Assembly (NCBI GenBank): GCA_027924585.1
Contig: BSBM01000232.1
Coordinates: 27,924,501 to 27,988,500, forward strand
DNA from: Larix kaempferi
Taxonomy: Eukaryota > Streptophyta > Pinopsida > Pinales > Pinaceae
Length of the DNA: 64,000 nucleotides
Reading direction: 5' to 3'
Shown here: positions 9,966 through 20,802 of the stretch, in pieces
How the letters are laid out: each line of letters starts with the position of its first letter
Position numbering within the stretch: the stretch's first letter is position 1
The notes under the pieces: model-generated
The model's input: the letters and a program-made list of their open reading frames with translations, nothing else
Told to the model about the DNA's origin: nothing
The model's database searches: none
Position numbers and translations under genes: made by a program

Positions 9966-12017
9966 ACTAAGTACAAAACCTAGTGACCACCACGACTAAG
10001 GAGCAAACAGCATACCACTAAAAAATTCATAAGTGATCAAACCAGGAAAACAAGGCAAATACTCTTAGAAGCAAGTCTGGGATGATGAGGGCCCAAAACA
10101 AACTAATAGAGTATCGACGGTCAGTTACGCAGCGTCCAACGGAGGTCCTCTGGGTGCAAGCATTTGAATCACCAAAATGCCCTCCCGGGATTACTGCCAA
10201 AGTGTTACCTTCCGCATATGTCCGAGGTGAAGTGGAAATATCCTTCCACTCTACCTGTGTAGATCCCTAAGGTTATGATACTAAGGATACCACCAATACG
10301 AAAAAACCTGGGGGAAGAGTCGTCAGCCTAGACAAGACACATGGGCAGGGTAGCAAAGCCCGAAGTCCAAAAGTACTTGAAAGTACTAGCGAACCCCCGT
10401 ACGCGAATCAACTCTAGTTTATGGTTGAGAGGAAAGTGAGGGGGTATCCTCAACAGTTCCAATCTCCCATGGCCTCGTGCTTAACTTTGGTTTGAGTAGA
10501 GCGTTCCCAGGATATTTTGATAGAGGTGGATTTACCTAATAGATAATCTTACTACGATTGTTGAGTAATGAAGCCGATTTCGGGTAGTTTAAGGTGATTT
10601 AAACCCGAAACCCTAGCTTAAGCTAGTTGATGATGTGTATACCTAAAAAGAAAAAGTTGCTAGTTAATTTTATTAAGATTTCTTTTTAAGGGCTGCTTTT
10701 TACTCAATAAGGGTAGTGAAGTGTGTGGAATGGTTTCGACAGAAATCAAAGTGCGTATGACATAATGCTTTTAAATTCACAAAAGACTCTTTTCTTTACG
10801 TTTATATTCTTCAAAACTGAAACTAGGAAACCCTAAATAAAAATCTTTTTGTAATTTTTCTTTTAATTTTTCAAAACAAACAATTTATGCTACTTCGAAA
10901 AAGATGATAAATATTACTACTAAGCTACCAATTTCACTTTTTGTCTTTTTTAATATTTGCAAAACAAAATGAACTTTGAAAAATGAACAAGTAAGACCTA
11001 ATGCGAAGTGTGAGTAAGGAAAAACAACCTAATGGCTCAAAACAATCAAATCAAAAGACTTGAGAAAGACTTGACCTACCGATTTGTTTCGATGGAAAAA
11101 ACTATAGGTTTGGAACAAAGTGTAAAAGAAGAAAGGAAAAGAGATGCCTGCAATAGAAAGACAGACCTACAAGGCTGCTCCTAAGCACCAAAACCTAAGA
11201 AAACACCCACCAAACAAAGGAGTAGGTAAGCAAACCAAAAAGTAACACTACCAACACACAGACTCAAAGGAAAAGAAAACTAGAAAGCTTCAACTCACTC
11301 AGACTGATCTGAACAGATGTGCAGAAGGTATCTGGATCAAACAACCCTTCAAAGCCACCCTAAAAACTCAAACTGGGATCAAACCCTAACAAAAAGGACA
11401 AGAATCAATAAAAGTGCGCTACTGTTGCCACCAATAAAAAGCATTGAGAACGCATGTCTGTATGACTACAACAAGTGTCTAGGGCAAAAAGTGCGCAGCT
11501 ATGTCTAGCAGAGAGTAGCGCACAGCCTTAAAAAGGTTTAAAAAAAGCAGAAAAGACACCTTAAACAAGTGCTAAAGTAAGAAAAAGCAATCTACAAGAC
11601 TTCAAAAAGGAAAACAAGACTCAAAAAATACATACAAGTCTCAGTACTTAGTCAGGGAAGCAAGGCAAAAACTAGAAGTAAACCTATCCACCTGGAAGCC
11701 AAACTAAAGTAAAAGGCTTGAACCTACAGGAAAAGTGCACTACTGTGTGGCATAAGAACCAACACCTGCCATAAGAAGTGTGCTACTATGTTTCAGGGAA
11801 ACCAGCGTACCTAACAGAAAATGCGCTACTGTAAGTACAACAAACCAACACACAGGGACTTAAATCAAACAAAAAGGCTTTGCTGAAGTAGACTGAGATG
11901 AATCAAGATAAAAAGAACAGTAAAAAATGACCTATAAAACCTCTCAGAGAACAAAATATTGAAATAAACTGGAAGAAAACCTAGCAAGGTCCCCTAGAGC
12001 AGAAAAAAACCGGTTAC
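9966..12017 (-). other. 5' leader of element B
   Basis: This is the non-coding leader between PBS and gag. About 10280-10510 matches, in reverse complement, the leader of element F (about 57060-57300): both contain a GGGAGRTTGG block, an ACTTCGGGCTT-like block and CTACCCTGCCCAT. The part next to the PBS (11400-11830) holds dispersed copies of GTGCGCTACTGT. A pyrimidine-rich run ending in TATAG lies just before gag and resembles a 3' splice site. Confidence 0.65.
11411..11832. repeat. Dispersed GTGCGCTACTGT motif in leader B
   Basis: Copies of AAAAGTGCGCTACTGT or close variants start near 11411, 11486, 11731, 11775 and 11818. An inverted copy (AGTAGCGCAC) lies near 11513. Spacing is irregular, so this is not simple slippage. 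The copies could be binding or structural elements of the leader RNA. Confidence 0.6.
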
Positions 12018-12035
12018 TCCCCAGTGGAGTTGCCA
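12018..12035 (-). promoter_or_regulatory. Primer binding site of element B (tRNA-Arg)
   Basis: The minus strand reads TGGCAACTCCACTGGGGA, complementary to the 3' end of plant tRNA-Arg (acceptor GGAGTCG-CCA) with one mismatch. It lies 3 nt inside the LTR end at 12039. Element C (18808) and element F (56004) have TGGCGACTCCACTGGGGA at the same place. Confidence 0.85.
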
Positions 12036-12038
12036 GTC

Positions 12039-12960
12039 TGTTGTGCAGGAAGATACCTTATAGTGGGGAGATGAAAAAATACATTCATTGTCTTGCATTA
12101 GTTACTACGAATGGAAAGAAGTTAAGATTCTGAAAGCCATACCTTTTTAACGATGGTTGGTCCTAGCTTTTGTTTGATATTCCGCAATGATGAACTTGCA
12201 AAACAAAGTTAACCTTCCTCAGCGTATCTTGAATGTAATAAATATAATGAAATTAAAAGCAATTAACATCAACTACAATCAGATATTTAATCCAATAAAC
12301 ATTCAATCAAATAGATATTCAATTTGGGACGGGAAGGGTATTTCCACCTTTTATTGTCAAAGAAATGTAGATAAGTACAGATATACCTGATTTGTCCAGA
12401 CACTTCTGCAACTAAGTCCTGGGCTCCTGCTATTCACAATTACTTGGGAATTCCTCCAGCGTAACAGCAGTTAAAGCATTCCTTCTAGGTCCCTCTCTCA
12501 TGGATCCCCCTTGTATTTATGGGACAAGGAAGGCAGTTGAATTCGAGAGATGGTTGAATTGGGAGGTTGGGGAAGTTGCAGAACCAACTTCAACTAATCC
12601 CAATTCGTAATCTAAATATATTTTTTCATTTCATCTTAAGATGTGCGCAGGTTTCATACAACCAGACTAGAGCACAATATGCAACTCTTGCACTTAACAA
12701 CCAGCATTTTCAACATTTTAGAGTATGTGCGCAGGTTGTCTTCAATAAGACCAACGTTCAGAACGCATGATTACTGTGGCAATAGTAGCACACATGTCAT
12801 GAAAACTGTAGAAAAATTATGTTTTTCAGCTGAAGAGTGTAGTCTCAACAATAACTCATCTAGGGTCAATCTAGCTCTTCCATCTATAGTGTCCTTTTGT
12901 GTGATCAACAAAGCAATGTGATCATAGATGGATAAGTGCAGATTTGACCTATAGCACACC
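12039..12960 (-). mobile_element. 5' LTR of element B (outer end not located)
   Basis: The LTR terminus (TG on the plus strand, CA in element sense) is fixed at 12039 by the adjacent PBS. A TATA-like CCATAAATACA on the minus strand at 12512-12522 gives about 480 nt of R-U5. A duplicated ATGTGCGCAGGTT block at 12641 and 12726 lies in the presumed U3. The other LTR was not found, so the right limit is a guess. Confidence 0.55.
12512..12522 (-). promoter_or_regulatory. TATA box of element B 5' LTR
   Basis: CCATAAATACAAGGGG on the minus strand is a plausible core promoter, positioned upstream of R-U5 and pointing toward the gag-pol genes of element B. Confidence 0.5.
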
Positions 12961-13130
12961 CTTCCCCTTCCATCCATCCTCCCCCATCTATCCACACCCC
13001 TCCTTCCATCCAACCCTGCCCCCTCTATCCACACTTTCCCTTCCATCCACCCTCCCCCCTCTATCCACGACTACCCTTCCATCCACTCTCCCCCCTCTTT
13101 CCATCCCCCAAAATCCACATTTCCCCTTTT
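12955..13130. repeat. C-rich minisatellite
   Basis: Imperfect tandem units of about 30 bp are built from CCTTCCATCCA and CCCCCCTCTATCCA. The strand is almost pure pyrimidine. Open frames here on both strands (Pro/Ser-rich on plus, Gly/Trp-rich on minus) are compositional. Confidence 0.75.
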
Positions 13131-13139
13131 AGGGTGACT

Positions 13140-13820
13140 CCCTCTATCATACATCTAGTAGGGGTATATCGTCACAGGTACCCATCACCCTGTCTTCCAC
13201 ACCCTTCCAAATTTCCTTCTTCCACCTTGCTTCCACAATTGCACCCACCATTGTGGCAACTACTATTGGAACCACCATATCTATATCTATAGTGGTTTCA
13301 TCTCTATTTGTTGCAACTACATCCGAACTTTACCCCATGATGACATCGGAGCAGGTTGTCTAGCCAATTGATCCTTTAGCTATCCCAAAAGACCGATCCT
13401 ATCCATTGCAGGATATGTTCACGGTGAGATTGATTAGTTTATGAAAATATTGTCAAGCATCAACAAAAAATGATTTTAGGCATCTAATATTTTCAATTAA
13501 CTGCTTGTTGTAAATGTTGTAGGGAAGCATTCTCGAGAGGCTTGCAATTAGGAGGAGGGAAAGGAGCTCATGACTTGAAGTCTCATCTGTGGTGAGTTAT
13601 TTAAGATTTGAATTCTAAATTTTATTTTGTAATTGTGTTAATTAATACAGTCGCAGGAAACTGTTGATATCTTATTGTTTTCATTTTAGAGCCTAGAGAG
13701 ATGCACCAATCCAAGATTCAAGAAGGCCTGAGCTTACTCTATCTCGAAGAAGAGGAAGATCGATTTTGGAGATGCGCTTTGGAGTTTTGAGGGTGTCCAA
13801 GGTGATTGAGAGATCACCCT
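13140..13820 (+). other. Possible exon-like fragments, unassigned
   Basis: Short open stretches on the plus strand are bounded by plausible splice signals: coding-like sequence to ACG|GTGAG near 13422, a piece from about 13523 (TGTTGTAG|GG) to about 13590 (GTG|GTGAG), and another from about 13690 (TTTTAG|AG). Reading across the first junction gives DMFTGSILERLAIRRRERSS and then a stop. No family is recognised. It may be another decayed extra ORF of the kind seen at 2325-3054. Confidence 0.25.
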
Positions 13821-13834
13821 ATGTATATCAACCA

Positions 13835-13960
13835 TGATGTGGCATTTGGGGCAAATTTTTCCATATTTTGTATCTAGGGCACGAGTTTCCATATTTTGTA
13901 TAGGGCATGAGTTGCCATTATTTATACATTGGGAACCATTTTCCACTTTTGTCAAAAAAA
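13835..13960. repeat. Short tandem repeat, GGGCA-n-TTTCCATATTTTGTAT
   Basis: Three to four imperfect copies of a roughly 30-40-bp unit containing GGGCA(C/T)GAGTTTCCAT and ATTTTGTAT. Confidence 0.5.
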
Positions 13961-13979
13961 TGTATATGTTTGAACACAT

Positions 13980-14640
13980 TTTGCATAGGAATACATGGTT
14001 TTTATCCTATGTATATGACTATGGCTATGTCTTACTTTGTATATGTATATGGTTAAGCTTATTCCTATGAAATTTCAGTCTTAGGGTTCTTGATCTAAAA
14101 TGTGGTGCAGTTATGATGTTATTATAAGAATATTATGCTCGGTAATTAAATTATGACATTGCAAGAACTAAATGGTAACCAATCACCTAAAGTTAAAAGT
14201 AAAATAAAATTGACCTTTTGAATTGAAATAACAAGTGCCTTCTAATATTTAGTAACAATAAGTGTGTCATAAATCACACAATATGCTTGGTGCATGTAAG
14301 TGACACTTTAAACCATGGACTACTTTGGAAATAATAAAATTTTATTGATAAAATTCCATGCAATAGATTGATCATGGATATTTTCAGTTCACATGCATTG
14401 AGTCCAACTACAACCATCTATCTCATGATAGTTACTAGAATCCTAAAGAAATAGCCAAATTAAATACCTTGAAGAGAAAATTCAATGAACAACCCACCAA
14501 TCTCTACAAGATCAAGTGGATGTTGGAAAACTATTACATTTTTAGAAAACTTGAATTTATTTTTAATTTTAATTTATTATCCTTGAATAATGCTTCTAAT
14601 TTAACATAAATTCTTTACATTTATTATATCATATGCTAAC
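13980..14640. other. AT-rich sequence, nothing recognised
   Basis: Short open frames only, with no domains, RNA genes or repeats found by eye. Confidence 0.4.
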
Positions 14641-15830
14641 CTGACCTAGATAAACTAAACCTAGACTTTCCTACCCCACTAGATAACCCTAATCTAGCCT
14701 AAACTACCCCAACCTCGGTTACTACCTTAACCTCACCTACTAAACCTTCCTAAACTAAACTACCTTAATATAGCGTAGTCTACACATACCTAAACCATTG
14801 ACCTATCATTACCTTTCCCAAGGAAACGAACCTACTTAAATCAACCATACCTTCTAGCCTAAACCACTACACTATCTAACCTACCCTACCAAACCTACCT
14901 AAACCCAGATCATATCTAGCTTAAATATCCCTAGCTTAGCCTACCCTAACCGAACCTACACTACCCTCCACCCTCCACTATCTAGCCTAGACTACCTTAA
15001 TATAACTTAGTCTACACTAACTTAAACTACATAAACTACTTTAACCAACCATACCTTGGCCTAAACCACTCCAATTTAATACTTGCTTACACTAAACTTA
15101 AAGTACCATAACCTAGCCTAGTCTACCTTAACCCTAATCTAGCCTATACACTACCATATCATACCTTGAAGACTTCCATAATCCCTAGAGTAACATTTCG
15201 TAACCTAGCCTCAACATACATCATATATACTCCATTACTCCATTACAAATATATACTATCAAACGTTCATACTTTTACAAATTTGAACTATCATCCTTGA
15301 CCAATATCTATTATCAAACATTTATACTTACATGACTTGTGCAATGTCACCATTGACCAATTTATGAGACCCTAGTTTGTAGAAACCCTATCTTGTAGTC
15401 TAACTCCTAGTTTGCAGTGTAAACCTTAGTTTGTAGGTTAGGCCCTAGTTTGACCAATCACTAATATCAAATGCAATGTCACCACTGACCAATATCTACT
15501 ATCAAGCATTCATACCTTTACAACTTAATATATCCCTATAAACATAATTTAGAATCCTAATCTAGCCCTATAAACCTAATTTAAAAACCTAGAAACCAAA
15601 TCTACAAACCTAGAAACCTAATCTAGACCTATAAACCATAGAAACCTAATCTAGCCATAGAAACACTAATTAACCCTAATCTAGAAACCTATAAACCTAA
15701 TCTATAAACATAGAATCCTAGAAACCTAATCTAGCCATAGAAACACTGATTAATCCTAATCTAGAAACCTAGAAACCTAATCTAGAAACGTAGAATCCTA
15801 GAAACCCTATATGTCTTCTCCATTCCTCCT
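14640..15830. repeat. Degenerate telomere-like CCTAA-rich array
   Basis: The plus strand is a long run of CCTAA, CTAACCCTA, AACCTAATCTAG and TAGCCTA words, related to the plant telomere unit CCCTAAA but without regular 7-bp phasing. The right end (about 15540-15800) condenses into a 12-14-bp AACCTAATCTAGA pattern. It looks like an old interstitial telomere-derived or telomere-like satellite. Confidence 0.55.
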
Positions 15831-15892
15831 CATCATCATCATTTCCCTCATCATCCTCATCCTCATTGTTATTGGAATTGGCATCCTCTTGT

Positions 15893-16700
15893 AGTAGGGG
15901 TTTCTTTTATTCGACCAGACATAACACTAGGGTTTTGCTAAGTGGAACACATGGAAATTCTTGCACTAGGGGGTCAAATTCCATGGAACCCACCATAAAA
16001 TCCTTTAGTTGGTCTAACCAAATTTTCCATGCCTGGATACACATTCCAAAACTTACAGAACTCAATTTGAATGCTCGATGGTGGTTTTAGGCTCCGGGAC
16101 CAATTTTGCATGTGTCTCTGAATGGCTACATGGGGCTACTTGCAAATGGACATAGAAAAAAACCCGTGCATCAGATCATGAAACCATCAATTCTATTTTA
16201 TTCCTAGCATTAGATTATAGGTAGGGGTGCTCGACTCTTGTGTGTCCCATGTCCGGAGGCACCTTTTATTCGGTTGGACAGGACACTAGGGTTTTGATTA
16301 GTGGAACACATGACAAATCTTGCATTGGGGGATCAAATTCCACGGAACCCACCATGAAAGCCTCCAGTCATCCTGACCAACTTTTCCATGCCCATATGCA
16401 CATTTCCAAACTTATGGAATGATTTGAATGCTCGGTGGTGGTTTTAGGACCCAAGACCAATTTGGCATGTGTCCCTAAATGGCTACAAGGGGCTACTTGC
16501 AAATGGACATAGAAAAAAAACCATGCATCAGATCATGAAACAGTCGATTCCGTTGGATTCTTGGCATCTAATTACAGGTAGGGGTTCCTGACTCTTGCGA
16601 TTCCCATGGCCATAGGCACCTTTTATTCATTTAGATAGGACACTAGGGTTTTTCTCAATGGAACACATGGAAATTCTTGCATTGGGGGTTCAAAATCCAA
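15893..16700. repeat. Satellite, about 358-bp unit, 2.3 copies
   Basis: The landmark TTTTATTC(G/A) followed by GACACTAGGGTTTT recurs at about 15907, 16264 and 16622, giving periods of 357-358 bp. Units also share TTCCATGCC, CTCGGTGGTGGTTTTAGG and CATCAGATCATGAAAC. The third unit stops near 16700, where the LTR of element C begins, so C appears to have inserted into the array. Confidence 0.85.
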
Positions 16701-17389
16701 ACCGGGAAGCTGTAATACCCTCTGGTTTAGCCCCTGGACATATTATTATTGTTGTTATGTTGGACATAATGGCACAAGGTGCTTGGACTATGGTTTGCAC
16801 ATTTTTTTTTATTATGTTGAACTTATAAAATAATAATAAAATAAAAACAACCAAATGACCAATTCCACGAAAGAGAGTAGGAGGAACCATGATGTTATGA
16901 GCAATGGGTTGTGGAAAAGTGTTTACCTATGTGTATGGAGCCTATGTTGATGTTGTACACCCTTTTTATACACTTGGTGGACCCTCTTGGTTATGCACCC
17001 TGATGTGTTATGTCACTCCTTGGTTTTATTTACCCTGAGATTAATTTTTTATTTGAGGATTGTAGTCCCTCTCTCACCTAGTGCGCCCTCATGAGTTGGA
17101 TTAGTGTGTCTCTTAGTGTATCCACTTGATGTGTAACTCCGGTTTAATATTCTGGGAATGTAACTCTCATGCTTGTGTCCCTCTCTCTCCTAATTCAAAT
17201 TTCTCATGAAGGAATTCGATTTTCTTGTGTTGGATAGTCACACTTGTGTATTGGTTCATGTTTTTCTCTGGTGCTTCCATTTTGCACTTGTGGTTCTATT
17301 TTTCTTCTCTTGGCCTAAGATCCTTGTTGGTCATTGCGCCCTTATGGAGCCTGTGTCCAAGTTGAATTACTCTGTATCCTGGAATTTCC

Positions 17390-17670
17390 TTTAGAGATAT
17401 TGGATTGGAAGCAGGGGTGAGGTCCACTGCCATTGGATTTGAGGTTGGATAGAGCTGTGTATTTCCTCTGGAGATCCTGGTTAGGCAGCAAGGGTGAGGT
17501 CCACCACCTTGGATTTGAGGTTGTCCTGGAGAAACTAGAATTTCCTTGGATTGGAAGTGCTACTTGCCATTGGGTTGTGGTTGGATTGTTGTCCTAGAGC
17601 CATTGGAATTTCCCTAGAGTGGAAGTAGATGCCACACTTTCCATTGGGTTGTGGTTGGACTAATTTTTTG
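17390..17670. repeat. Degenerate ~70-bp tandem repeat in U3 of element C
   Basis: About four imperfect units contain GGATTGGAAG, GGTGAGGTCCA or TTGCCATTGGG, and (G/T)GAGGTTGG or TGTGGTTGGA. Confidence 0.5.
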
Positions 17671-18235
17671 AGATAATTTGTGGTTGAGTGCACTCTTGCT
17701 TGTGGAATCATGGTTCCAGCTCGAGGGTGACCATTGCAAAGTGTTACACCTCAAATTTCCACACCATCTGTAAGTGAGGGTATGCATGTTTTATCGCCAT
17801 GGAAAACATGATGTTTATGCCTCTTGAGGGTGTTAGGACCCTTCATTCTAATGTTGGTCCCTTCCCTAGTCACACTTGGAAGCAGATCCAACAAGAAAAG
17901 GGTTGAAACCCACCTTAACCACCTCCCAAAACTGCCTCTTACTGGAATTTCCGCGCCCTGCCATGACCGACAATTTCATCTTTGTTGTGCCTTGCATGCC
18001 TATGGGGGAGTGAAAATTTCATATTTTTCATGTTTTTCTCACTTATAGGGGCACATAAATCTCAGTTTAGGCTTATCCCTTTGATTTTGGATCTTGGATA
18101 TCATGGATATTTTATTGGGGTGAGGTCCCCCTTCGAATCCGATCTCACATTCCCTCCTTGGCATGTTTTAGATCCTTGATCCACATCTCCCTCACTTGGA
18201 TCCATCATCTTCTCTAAGTGGTTGGCCTCTCAAAT

Positions 18236-18246
18236 CCTATAAGAAG
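18236..18246 (+). promoter_or_regulatory. Possible TATA box of element C LTR
   Basis: CCTATAAGAAG lies about 565 nt upstream of the LTR 3' end, a plausible core promoter position. Confidence 0.4.
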
Positions 18247-18807
18247 AGAGCCATCCATGAGCTTGTGGGGGGTGGGGGAATCGGAGAAACACCAAACCTA
18301 TGGTCTTGTAATTATTGGAGAACACTCATGAGGAGTCCATCTTGATCCTTAGAGTCTTTCAAGGGTTATGTTGGAGATATTGGAAGGATATGCTATCATC
18401 TTGGAGATCAAGGTATAACATTGTAACCAACTTCTTTTAGCTTTCTTAATGATAACTTGGCCTATTCTCCCATATTATGCTTCTTGTTCATTTGATGCAT
18501 GATATGTTGTATTTAGATCTAGCTTAAGTACATTTGTATGCTTGGAAGGTTTTTTTCCTATGTTGTTTTCATATCTATAAGTTTGGACATCAAGCTTGGA
18601 GTAAGCACAAGGACAACCTATAGGTTGGAGGTAAGTCTTACTACTTCCCTTCTTCTTCTATGTTTAATAGCTTATGTATTGTGATAGATCTAAGAGAATA
18701 GATCACCATTTGTTTTTTTTTTCTGTCATGGATTAAGTATATAGGGGCTTATTTATGTCCATGAGAGAGTTTAACTATCCATAGGAAGAAAATTCTACCA
18801 CGGAAAT

Positions 18808-18825
18808 TGGCGACTCCACTGGGGA
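18808..18825 (+). promoter_or_regulatory. Primer binding site of element C (tRNA-Arg)
   Basis: TGGCGACTCCACTGGGGA is a full 18-nt complement of the 3' end of plant tRNA-Arg and is identical to the site in element F. Confidence 0.88.
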
Positions 18826-20016
18826 GTCATTTTCCCTAGATTTTGCCTGACCTTTGAATTTGGATCTTTTTCTCCTCAAGAATAGTTGGATTCTACTTGT
18901 TTATGTGTTTTATCTTTCACTGAAATATTGTGTGAGTCCCAGACCTGATCCACCATTCAATTTTAACCCGAACCATTTCCAACTTTCTGCTCCCAGAATA
19001 TTTTCGTGCCCCTGCTTCATCCTACAAAGCGATAATATCCATATTTTCGTGCCTTGATAGTGTACTGAAGCACGAAAATTCCTAAATTTTGCTCTGTGTT
19101 GGTCACCAAGGGAGCGAAAAATTCCTTGTTCTATGAAGAAATTGAGTTGGTTTGATTGTTCATGTTCGACTCTTGTTGTCATTCACTTATTGCCACCTTT
19201 TGTTGTTGGATTGTGAGTGTGATCTAGCACTGTGATTATTTGGGTGGTGTATGTTCTCTGGAAAACATTTGAGACTTCCTTTGAGTACATGTTTTTTGTG
19301 CATTTTTGGGGAATTTTCGCATTATATTTTATTGAAATAGACATCAAATTTTAAAAAAATCCCCCTCATGGGGGGCCCATGAATCGTATATCCTACAGTC
19401 CCTTTGACTCATATTAAGGTTTTTTCAACCTTTTGGGATCTTTTTTGTGGTTTGGATTTCTTTCATTGGATTTGAAAAACTTGGGACATCCCTGTCTTTC
19501 TAAGTCATCTTTCTTGGGTTTTACATTTTGTTTCCTTTACATTTTGAGCTATCTATTGAGGATTGGAAAGGATTGATTCTTTGTTTCCATTTTAGTTCAA
19601 AGGGAAGCTTCATTTGGTATCTCTTTTGCTAGATTCACAAGTTTGAAAAATAGAAAATACTCTTCCTTCATCATTATGATCATTTGATATTTTTGATCTT
19701 GCATACATAAGAAGAAAAAAAGGTTTTTCAAATTTGCATACATATGAGTTATTAAAATATTTTTGAGTGCTTCCTCTTTGCATTACACTTAAATGGAAAC
19801 ATTTGTTTCCCCGTAGTTTAGGTGTGTGTTTTTCATTTTATGAAAAGATAGGAAACAAATTAGAATTTTTGCATTTGGTGTTCATAGAAAGATCTCTTTT
19901 GTCACTTTAGGGTAGTTTTGGGTGCATGATTTTTGAATTTTTGGCTTCTTTCTATCATTTTTGAAAAGAGATAAAATTCCATTTGCATAGGGTGGTGCAT
20001 TTGGGAAGAAACTCTC

Positions 20017-20017
20017 C

Positions 20018-20071
<54 letters not shown>
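20017..20071. repeat. (TC)n microsatellite
   Basis: An uninterrupted CT dinucleotide run of about 55 bp within the leader of element C. Confidence 0.95.
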
Positions 20072-20074
<3 letters not shown>

Positions 20075-20309
20075 TAAGTAGGACCTCATTGAAAAGAAGA
20101 CTTGAATACTCATTCATTGCATGGTTTTGAGTTGAGTCATCACCTCATTGTACACTTAACCACATAATATAAAATAAATCGCTAGCTAAGTTAAAATCTT
20201 TTATCAACTTGAGTGATAGGTTAAAGACGCGTTCCAATGTCTTTAAGCGTAGGACTTGTCGTTATTTTCCTGCACTACATTTCGGCGACTATGTGATTCT
20301 TCCATGTAC

Positions 20310-20390
20310 TAGTCGGTATATAGAACGACCTTTCACGTACTTCACGGTATATAGAAAAGTTCATTCACATACTCGACGGCATATAGTAAT
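20310..20390. repeat. CGGTATATAG tandem units x3
   Basis: The units GTCGGTATATAG, CACGGTATATAG and GACGGCATATAG are spaced by about 36 bp and separated by a conserved TTCAC(G/A)TAC(T/C) spacer. Confidence 0.6.
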
Positions 20391-20802
20391 GCCCCTTTCA
20401 AACGGTTGTTCATAGAAAACACTACTACGGATTTGAGCTCTGACATACCTTGTGTATATCCAGAAACCCCCATAGAATCCTGGAACCATCCGAGTAAACC
20501 TTCTGGCCATCTTGTTGTCGCAATACACCATGAACGACACTCGGGGAGATCACTAAGCATGTACTCTTAGGTAGTTGGGTTATACGACCAAGGGTATGGT
20601 CACCATCCTCCTTGGTTAGTGCTCTGAAAAATTGGGTTGAGTATAACTGTTGGAGCCTACAGTATATCGCGAGTTGTGACATCTTGACACACCCGTGAGG
20701 ATACGAATTTTTCATCTCTCCTATTCACAATTTTTCCCGTTGCTTTTAGTTTGAGTAGCGTTTGTTGTGCATGATATTTAGAAGGTCATAGAGATTTTAG
20801 AT

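Larger units (their letters stand above)
3226..12960 (-). mobile_element. Tat-type Ty3/gypsy retrotransposon B (minus strand)
   Basis: Reading leftwards from the 5' LTR at 12039 there is a tRNA-Arg PBS, a leader of about 2 kb, gag, DEGAS protease, RT with YLDD box, RNase H, HHCC and DDE integrase, and a separate RNase H ORF. The antisense ORF at 2325-3054 and the 3' LTR would lie further left, so the true left limit is below 2300. Gag and most of pol share one reading frame, suggesting an ancestral single gag-pol ORF. Protein sequence closely parallels element F at 55-64 kb. Numerous stops and frameshifts make the copy dead. The outer end of the 5' LTR was not located; 12960 is where a minisatellite begins. 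Confidence 0.85.
16711..18800 (+). mobile_element. 5' LTR of element C
   Basis: The proposed LTR begins TGTAATACCCTCTGG directly after the satellite and ends ...CTACCA at 18800, seven nt before the PBS. A TATA-like CCTATAAGAAG lies at 18236-18246. U3 includes a degenerate tandem repeat of about 70 bp (17390-17670). No second LTR copy is present, so the left boundary is inferred from the TG start and the satellite junction. Confidence 0.55.
18826..20802 (+). other. 5' leader of element C
   Basis: Non-coding leader with a (TC)n microsatellite at about 20017-20071 and three copies of a CGGTATATAG-containing unit of about 36 bp at 20310-20390. A 96-codon minus-strand open frame at 20425-20715 has no recognisable domain. 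Confidence 0.6.

Noticed and set aside
12018-12035. tRNA-like sequence complementary to tRNA-Arg as a possible tRNA gene
   Set aside because: Only the 18-nt 3'-end complement is present, next to an LTR end; there is no cloverleaf around it. It is a primer site, as at 18808 and 56004.
12771-13132. Overlapping ORFs on both strands in the C-rich minisatellite
   Set aside because: Low-complexity frames caused by the CCATCC repeat.
20425-20715. 96-codon minus-strand ORF in leader of element C
   Set aside because: Antisense to a retrotransposon leader, with no recognisable domain; other frames nearby are equally open.
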